DNA from: Anaerolineales bacterium
Lineage (GTDB): Bacteria; Chloroflexota; Anaerolineae; Anaerolineales; UBA4823
DNA length: 11,255 nt
Assembly: GCA_026415275.1 (NCBI GenBank)
Contig: JAOAHK010000041.1
Span: 1 to 11,255, forward strand
Direction: 5' to 3'
The notes beneath the pieces are model-generated. The model was not told where the DNA came from. It made no database searches and was given only the letters and a program-made list of their open reading frames with translations. Both the position numbers and the translations under genes were made by a program. Shown piece by piece: positions 7,758 through 11,255 of the stretch. Every line of letters starts with the position of its first letter. Position 1 is the first letter of the stretch.

Positions 7758-8113
7758 GGCACACGAGTTCCGATGAGAGGCGTGAGGGTTTCGACTGCAG
7801 CAAGCAGGGCGCGCATTTTCTGCAAATCTCCATCGCTGTAGCCATACCGTTCGCCAAAGTTCACCGCCTGTTGGATGATCTCGGTGGGTTGAGATGTCTT
7901 CAAGAAGGACAGGCGAGCGATGGCCGCCGCCAGATTTTGATCGGCAGCATAGGCTTCGGCGATCATCAGCACCACATCGCTCTGATAATCAATGCGGAGG
8001 TTCGAGGCTTGATGTTCATCTGAGGGCGGCGGTGCGACCAGCCATCCATAACCGACCCCCGCCGCGGTGCCGAAGGCAATGGCGATGAAAAAGCGGATCC
8101 AGCGTCCAAGCAT
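7754..8113 (-). CDS. Small membrane-anchored helical protein, paralogue of its downstream neighbour
   Basis: The function is not recognised. The 119-residue product starts with one membrane helix (about 6-26: WIRFFIAIAFGTAAGVGYGW), followed by an external part of helices. LMIAEAYAADQNLAAAIARL at about 50-69 lines up with ALIAVAYLANRDLVRARARL in the next protein, so the two genes look like tandem paralogues. The open frame extends upstream to 8428, but that extension runs through a 57 bp repeat array and into the neighbouring gene, so I reject it. The ATG at 8113 places the membrane helix at the N-terminus and has a promoter-like -35/-10 exactly where a leaderless message would start. The stop overlaps the next start as ATGA, so the two genes form a coupled operon. 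Confidence 0.8.
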   Translation of the reverse strand: MLGRWIRFFIAIAFGTAAGVGYGWLVAPPPSDEHQASNLRIDYQSDVVLMIAEAYAADQNLAAAIARLSFLKTSQPTEIIQQAVNFGERYGYSDGDLQKMRALLAAVETLTPLIGTRVP

Positions 8114-8119
8114 AGTTCT

Positions 8120-8148
8120 ATTCTGCCACAGGAAGCCCATTCGGGCAA
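8120..8148 (-). promoter_or_regulatory. Promoter placed for a leaderless transcript of the 8113 gene
   Basis: On the minus strand TTGCCC (8148-8143) is separated by exactly 17 bases from CAGAAT (8125-8120), which is preceded by TGG as in an extended -10. Six bases then lead to the ATG, so transcription would start at or next to the A of the start codon. There is no ribosome binding site between them. Confidence 0.45.
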
Positions 8149-8184
8149 TAGGGCGGTTATCATTCTTCACCCTTCCTCGTATCC

Positions 8185-8345
8185 TCTGGCTCCGCATGGT
8201 ACCTGACCGAGCCAAGCTCGGCGATACAAACGGCCGTACCACCAAGCTCCGCTTGGTATCAAACCGAGCCAAGCTCGGCGATACAAACGGCTGTACCACC
8301 AAGCTCCGCTTGGTATCAAACCGAGCCAAGCTCGGCGGTACAGAA
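8185..8345. repeat. Tandem 57 bp repeat with two hairpins per unit, ~2.8 copies
   Basis: The core CCGAGCCAAGCTCGG occurs at 8207-8221, 8264-8278 and 8321-8335, exactly 57 bases apart. A second core, CCAAGCTCCGCTTGG, occurs at 8242-8256 and 8299-8313, with a degenerate copy near 8185-8199. Each core is a perfect six-base stem with a three-base loop, and the ACCAAGC/GCTTGGT form extends to seven. The two full units are nearly identical (one differing base is GGCCGTA versus GGCTGTA). The array lies between two minus-strand genes, after the DUF1361 gene and before the promoter of the 8113 gene. Because 57 is 19 codons, the array stays open in at least one frame on each strand and makes false repeat-protein frames. 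It could act as a terminator or mRNA-stability element, or be a mobile intergenic repeat. Confidence 0.9.
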
Positions 8346-8363
8346 CCGATGGTGCAACTTGAT

Positions 8364-9065
8364 CTAGGGACTTGCCTTCTCACGCGGCAGGCGCAAGCGT
8401 TGTACGGAGATGAACACCAAATACCCAACCAGCATCAAGGCAGTAAACATCAAAGTGAAGCCATAAAAGCTCAAATTCTGGAAAGGATTGAGCGCTCGCC
8501 AAACGGTTTCTTTGATAATCTCTTTCGGCGAGGAGAGTAAATCCCAACTGTTCCAGCGCGAAAATCGCCCCAAATACAGCCCCAACCCAGCCAAGCCCAA
8601 AGCGATTAAGGCGAACAACCAACCCAGAATCAGCCCAATATATCCTTCAACTAACAAGTGCATCATCCGCAGGGAGACCAGAGCCAGAAAGAAGCCGCTC
8701 CAGGCGAAGGCAGCGATCAAACCGATGTCATACCACAGCGGGATAAAGGGTCTTTGGGCAAGATGAAAAAAGTCGGTGAGCAAATACGGCGCGTTGGGGA
8801 AGAAAGCTAGCCACAAAGTCGCCGGAAACCAAACCAGCCACCAACGTCCTGGCCGCCGCCGTTCTAGGGCAATTGCCCATAAGCTGAACCCGTACGGCAA
8901 CCACGCTAAAAACAAATTCCAAACCAAGTTGAAATAGACCACCCAATTGCGGGTGAGGATCACCCGTCCGACATATAAAGTCAGAGCCAGCAAAGAGCAA
9001 AGCACCAACGGGTAAAACAAATGGTCAGCAAGAAAGCGATGAATTTTCGCTACTGTTGTCAACAT
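8364..9065 (-). CDS. DUF1361 family membrane protein
   Basis: The 233-residue product is an integral membrane protein with about six hydrophobic helices. It carries the DUF1361 hallmarks: WLAFFPNAPYLLTDFFHLA (about residues 84-102), then PLWYDIGLIAAFAWSGFFLA, a SLRMMH stretch, and GLGLYLGRFSRWNSWDLL near 160-177. The family is of unknown function. The NAPY-TD-HL and GRF-RWNSWD motifs are its conserved parts. The start at 9065 is supported by AGGAG eight bases upstream on the minus strand and a TATAAT about 20 bases upstream. The gene is divergent from tlyA, with only 43 bases between the two start codons. The stop is followed at once by the 57 bp repeat array. No neighbour hints at a pathway. 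Confidence 0.88.
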   Translation of the reverse strand: MLTTVAKIHRFLADHLFYPLVLCSLLALTLYVGRVILTRNWVVYFNLVWNLFLAWLPYGFSLWAIALERRRPGRWWLVWFPATLWLAFFPNAPYLLTDFFHLAQRPFIPLWYDIGLIAAFAWSGFFLALVSLRMMHLLVEGYIGLILGWLFALIALGLAGLGLYLGRFSRWNSWDLLSSPKEIIKETVWRALNPFQNLSFYGFTLMFTALMLVGYLVFISVQRLRLPREKASP

Positions 9066-9085
9066 CAGACCTGCTCCTGTGCTTG

Positions 9086-9091
9086 ATTATA
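9086..9091 (-). promoter_or_regulatory. -10 element of the DUF1361 gene
   Basis: The minus strand reads TATAAT, a perfect -10, about 20 bases before the ATG at 9065. It gives a leader of ~13 bases that contains AGGAG. No strong -35 is seen (TTGGGC lies at 19 bases). Confidence 0.5.
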
Positions 9092-9096
9092 TCGGA

Positions 9097-9102
9097 TACA
9101 AT
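9097..9102 (+). promoter_or_regulatory. -10 element of tlyA, placed for a leaderless transcript
   Basis: TACAAT (five of six consensus bases) ends six bases before the ATG at 9109, so transcription would begin on the start codon itself. There is no ribosome binding site before the ATG. It lies only five bases from the opposite-strand TATAAT at 9086-9091. A clear -35 is not visible. Confidence 0.45.
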
Positions 9103-9108
9103 ACGCTT

Positions 9109-9864
9109 ATGCCCAAAACCCGTCTCGATATTCTATTGGTGGAACGCCATCTTGCTCCCAGTCGGGCGGTGGCGCAAAAGCTTGTGCTTGCCGGACAGGT
9201 GCGCGTCGACGGGCAGGTTGCATTGAAGCCCTCTTGGGAAATTGACTCCCATAGCCAAATCGAAGTGCAGCAGGGCTTGCGTTATGTCTCGCGCGGTGGG
9301 GAAAAGCTTTCAGCCGCCCTGGCCCATTTTGCCATCCCTGTAGCAGGTAAAATTTGCGCGGATGTGGGCGCTTCGACCGGCGGCTTCACCGATTGCTTGC
9401 TGCAACATGGCGCCCAACGGGTTTATGCCATCGATGTTGGCAAGGGCATCCTGGCATGGAAGCTGCGCAACGATCGGCGCGTGGTGGTAATGGAGGACAC
9501 CAATGTCCGCACTGTGGAGAAGCTGCCCGAACCTGTCCAATTGGTGACCATCGATGTTTCTTTCATTTCTTTGAAAATCGTCCTGCCGGTGGTTCAGAAA
9601 TGGCTTGTTCAAGGAAGGGAAAGTGCCGATGTGCTTGCCTTGATCAAACCCCAATTTGAGGCCGGGCGGCGCGAAGCCGCCCGCGGGTCGGGGGTGATCC
9701 GCTCAGCAGAGATCCATCAGAGAGTGGTCGCCGAAATCCAGACTTGCGCCCAAGAGCTGGGCTTTCAGGTCCAAGGGGTGATGGAATCACCGCTTTTTGG
9801 GCCAAAGGGCAACCGCGAATTTTTTATCTGGCTAAACTTCCCTGCTGGACAATGTGTAAGGTGA
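9109..9864 (+). CDS. tlyA: TlyA family rRNA 2'-O-methyltransferase (hemolysin A homologue)
   Basis: TlyA uses S-adenosylmethionine to methylate ribose 2'-O positions of rRNA (known targets in characterised members are 23S C1920 and, in longer forms, 16S C1409). The 251-residue protein has an N-terminal S4 RNA-binding domain (about 4-60: TRLDILLVERHLAPSR ... GQVRVDG). A FtsJ/RrmJ-type methyltransferase domain follows, with the SAM motif ADVGASTGGFTDCLL at 84-98. The expected K-D-K-E set is visible as K66 (RGGEKL), D149 (TIDVSFIS), K180 (ALIKPQFE) and E237 (GNREFF). The short length, without a long N-terminal extension, resembles the type I form. The upstream in-frame GTG at 9079 would add ten non-family residues and overlap the promoter, so I chose the ATG at 9109, which has a -10 placed for a leaderless message. 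Identification is secure; the exact rRNA target is inferred. Confidence 0.93.
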   Translation: MPKTRLDILLVERHLAPSRAVAQKLVLAGQVRVDGQVALKPSWEIDSHSQIEVQQGLRYVSRGGEKLSAALAHFAIPVAGKICADVGASTGGFTDCLLQHGAQRVYAIDVGKGILAWKLRNDRRVVVMEDTNVRTVEKLPEPVQLVTIDVSFISLKIVLPVVQKWLVQGRESADVLALIKPQFEAGRREAARGSGVIRSAEIHQRVVAEIQTCAQELGFQVQGVMESPLFGPKGNREFFIWLNFPAGQCVR

Positions 9865-9938
9865 ATAATGTTAAGTCTACAGATGACACCGCGATCTTAG
9901 CCAGACCAAGCGCACGGTGGCAAGAATGCTCTCTATTC

Positions 9939-9994
9939 GGGGGGAATACCGCCCGACAATTGGTTGCTAACCGCTCATCCCATGCATTCCCCCC
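9939..9994. terminator. Inverted repeat between convergent tlyA and galT, weak terminator candidate
   Basis: GGGGGGAAT (9939-9947) pairs perfectly with ATTCCCCCC (9986-9994) around a 38-base loop. On the plus strand a short palindrome CGCTGCAGCG followed by TTTTTATCTT comes next, ending just before galT stops. The long loop makes this a weak candidate. It is the only terminator-like structure in the 154-base gap between the converging genes. Confidence 0.3.
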
Positions 9995-10018
9995 TCGCTG
10001 CAGCGTTTTTATCTTGCT

Positions 10019-11041
10019 CTAGAAGGGCAGCCCTTCTCGCAAGCGTGCGGCAGCTTGTTCTGGAGTGAGGTCCCGTTGTGCTTCTGCAAGCATCTCAAAA
10101 CCAACCATGAACTTCTTAACTGTTGCCGAGCGCAAGAGAGGCGGATAAAAGTGTGCGTGCAATTGCCAACCCAACACGCTATCCTCAATGAATGGTGCAC
10201 CATGCCAACCCATAGAATAGGGAAAAGAGATATCAAAAAGGCGATCATAGGCGGTGAGCAGTCGCTTCAGAATCTCTGCTAAAGTCCAGCGCTGCTGTTT
10301 TTTGAGATCGGTCAGGCGAAGCAGGGGGATTTTAGGCAATAACAGCGTTTCAAAGGGCCAAATTGCCCAGAAAGGAATGACCACCAGCCAATATTCATTT
10401 TCAACCACAACCCGCTCGGCGCGTTCCCGCTCAACAGAGACATAATCCAACAATAGGGATCGCCGGTTTTCTTGATAATACTGCGTTTGCTGGCGATGCT
10501 CCTTCATGACCTCGTTGGGAATGGCATCCAATGCCCAAATTTGACCATGCGGATGCGGGTTGGAACAGCCCATGATCTCGCCTTTGTTCTCAAAGACCTG
10601 TACCCAACGAAAGCGTTTGCCCAGTTCGTTGGTCTGTTCGACCCAGACATCCACCACGCGGCGGATGTCTTCCACTTCCATTTCGGCAAGGCTGAGATCA
10701 TGGCGGGGAGAAAAGCAGATCACCCGACATTCGCCGGGCATCGTCTCAGCCCGCAACATGGGATGATCCACAACAAGCTCACGGTGAGTGTCGGGCAACA
10801 GCGCACTGAAATCGTTGACAAAAACAAAGGTATGGCGGTAGTTGGGATTGCGTTCGCCGCTGGCTCGCACGTTGCGCGGACAAAGATAACATTCGGGATC
10901 ATAAGTCGGCCGTCTGGCTTCGGCAACTCGTTCGACCTGTCCTTGCCACGGGCGTGAGGCGCGCTGTGGCGAAACTAAAATCCATTCGCCACTCAGCGGG
11001 TTGTAGCGGCGATGAGGCAACTGATGTAAATCAATTTTCAT
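10019..11041 (-). CDS. galT: Galactose-1-phosphate uridylyltransferase
   Basis: GalT exchanges UMP between UDP-glucose and galactose-1-phosphate in the Leloir pathway, in the cytoplasm. The 340-residue protein has class I family length. The active-site motif [11 protein letters not shown] has the nucleophile at H165. Metal-site residues are present: CYLC (C51, C54), H114 (SPRHD) and H163. [15 protein letters not shown] at 291-305 and [12 protein letters not shown] at 309-320 match the conserved C-terminal block. The ATG at 11041 lies inside the last codons of the upstream CheW-like gene (11-base overlap), and no good ribosome binding site is seen, so translation is probably coupled. No galK, galE or galM is in the window. 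In such settings GalT may also serve nucleotide-sugar supply, but this is inference. Confidence 0.96.
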   Translation of the reverse strand: MKIDLHQLPHRRYNPLSGEWILVSPQRASRPWQGQVERVAEARRPTYDPECYLCPRNVRASGERNPNYRHTFVFVNDFSALLPDTHRELVVDHPMLRAETMPGECRVICFSPRHDLSLAEMEVEDIRRVVDVWVEQTNELGKRFRWVQVFENKGEIMGCSNPHPHGQIWALDAIPNEVMKEHRQQTQYYQENRRSLLLDYVSVERERAERVVVENEYWLVVIPFWAIWPFETLLLPKIPLLRLTDLKKQQRWTLAEILKRLLTAYDRLFDISFPYSMGWHGAPFIEDSVLGWQLHAHFYPPLLRSATVKKFMVGFEMLAEAQRDLTPEQAAARLREGLPF

Positions 11042-11255
11042 TGTGGGGCAGGAGCACTTTCTCCAAATCGAGCAAAATCACCAACCGTTCGTCAACCTTG
11101 GCTATGCCTGTCACAAAAGCCGAGTGGACAAAAGCGGTGACAAGCGGCGGCGGTGGCTCAATCGCCGAGAGCGGCACGCGCAGCACTTGCGTGACCGAGT
11201 CGACCTGCAAACCGATCTTCTCCTCGTTGAAGAGCACAACCATGATCCGTTGCTC
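11031..11255 (-). CDS. CheW-like domain protein, 5' end outside the window
   Basis: The last ~74 residues of a CheW-fold protein are visible: [20 protein letters not shown], then [17 protein letters not shown], then [20 protein letters not shown]. This is the usual C-terminal half of CheW: a beta strand, the GLxVDxVxxV strand, the I-E-P-P-P turn, and [15 protein letters not shown]. CheW couples chemoreceptors to the kinase CheA at the membrane. The frame is open to the window edge, so the start (and any additional domain) is not seen; the ATG at 11243 is internal, because strand residues continue before it. The stop overlaps galT by 11 bases. It could be a stand-alone CheW or the end of a larger CheW-containing protein. 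Confidence 0.85.
   Translation of the reverse strand, partial: EQRIMVVLFNEEKIGLQVDSVTQVLRVPLSAIEPPPPLVTAFVHSAFVTGIAKVDERLVILLDLEKVLLPHNEN

Noticed and set aside
8114..8428. Upstream extension of the 8113 gene giving a 224-residue protein with 19-residue repeats
   Set aside because: The extension is just the 57 bp DNA repeat read as codons. It overlaps the end of the DUF1361 gene, has no ribosome binding site, and the membrane helix would no longer be N-terminal.
8067..8540. 157-residue open frame on the plus strand across the repeat array
   Set aside because: It is antisense to two real genes and stays open only because the repeat unit is 19 codons long; no start signal or family likeness.
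9744..10022. Frame of 92 codons running past the tlyA end into the gap
   Set aside because: It overlaps tlyA in another frame and its extension into the gap has no coding character or start signal.

Overview
This 11.3 kb window looks like ordinary bacterial chromosome. It comes from a free-living bacterium of moderate to slightly high GC, and several protein styles suggest the Anaerolineae (Chloroflexota). Those styles are the membrane-anchored proteins with helical repeats, the DUF1361 protein, and compact promoters placed directly on start codons. This placement is an inference from protein character; no rRNA, tRNA or decisive marker gene is present.

Layout: (1) 1-1585, plus strand: a CoA-biosynthesis pair, the 3' part of panC and then coaX. 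(2) 1590-2102, minus: a CopD-like four-helix membrane protein, convergent with coaX with almost no gap. (3) 2359-3847, minus: a polysaccharide (O-antigen/Wzx-type) flippase whose last ~85 codons lie in another frame, so it appears frameshifted. (4) 3964-6192, minus: a xanthine dehydrogenase-family molybdopterin subunit with its own promoter but no FAD or iron-sulfur partner gene beside it. (5) 6193-6920: a ~730 bp AT-richer stretch holding that promoter, a palindrome, and on the plus strand the remains of a ~70-residue small protein gene broken by two single-base shifts. (6) 6921-8113, minus: two ATGA-overlapping genes for membrane-anchored proteins that look like paralogues. (7) 8185-8345: a tandem array of ~2.8 copies of a 57 bp unit, each carrying two small hairpins. 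(8) 8364-9065, minus: a DUF1361 membrane protein, divergent from (9) 9109-9864, plus: a TlyA-type rRNA 2'-O-methyltransferase. (10) 10019-11041, minus: galT, overlapping by 11 bp the end of (11) a CheW-like gene that runs out of the window.

Functionally this is a mixture: cofactor synthesis (panC, coaX), redox hydroxylation (Mo enzyme), cell-surface polysaccharide export (flippase), galactose/UDP-sugar metabolism (galT), ribosome modification (tlyA), and chemosensory coupling (CheW). No complete new multi-gene system is evident. The most informative oddities are the orphan molybdopterin subunit, the broken small gene, the 57 bp hairpin array next to the paralogous anchored pair, the frameshifted flippase, and two start codons placed for leaderless translation.
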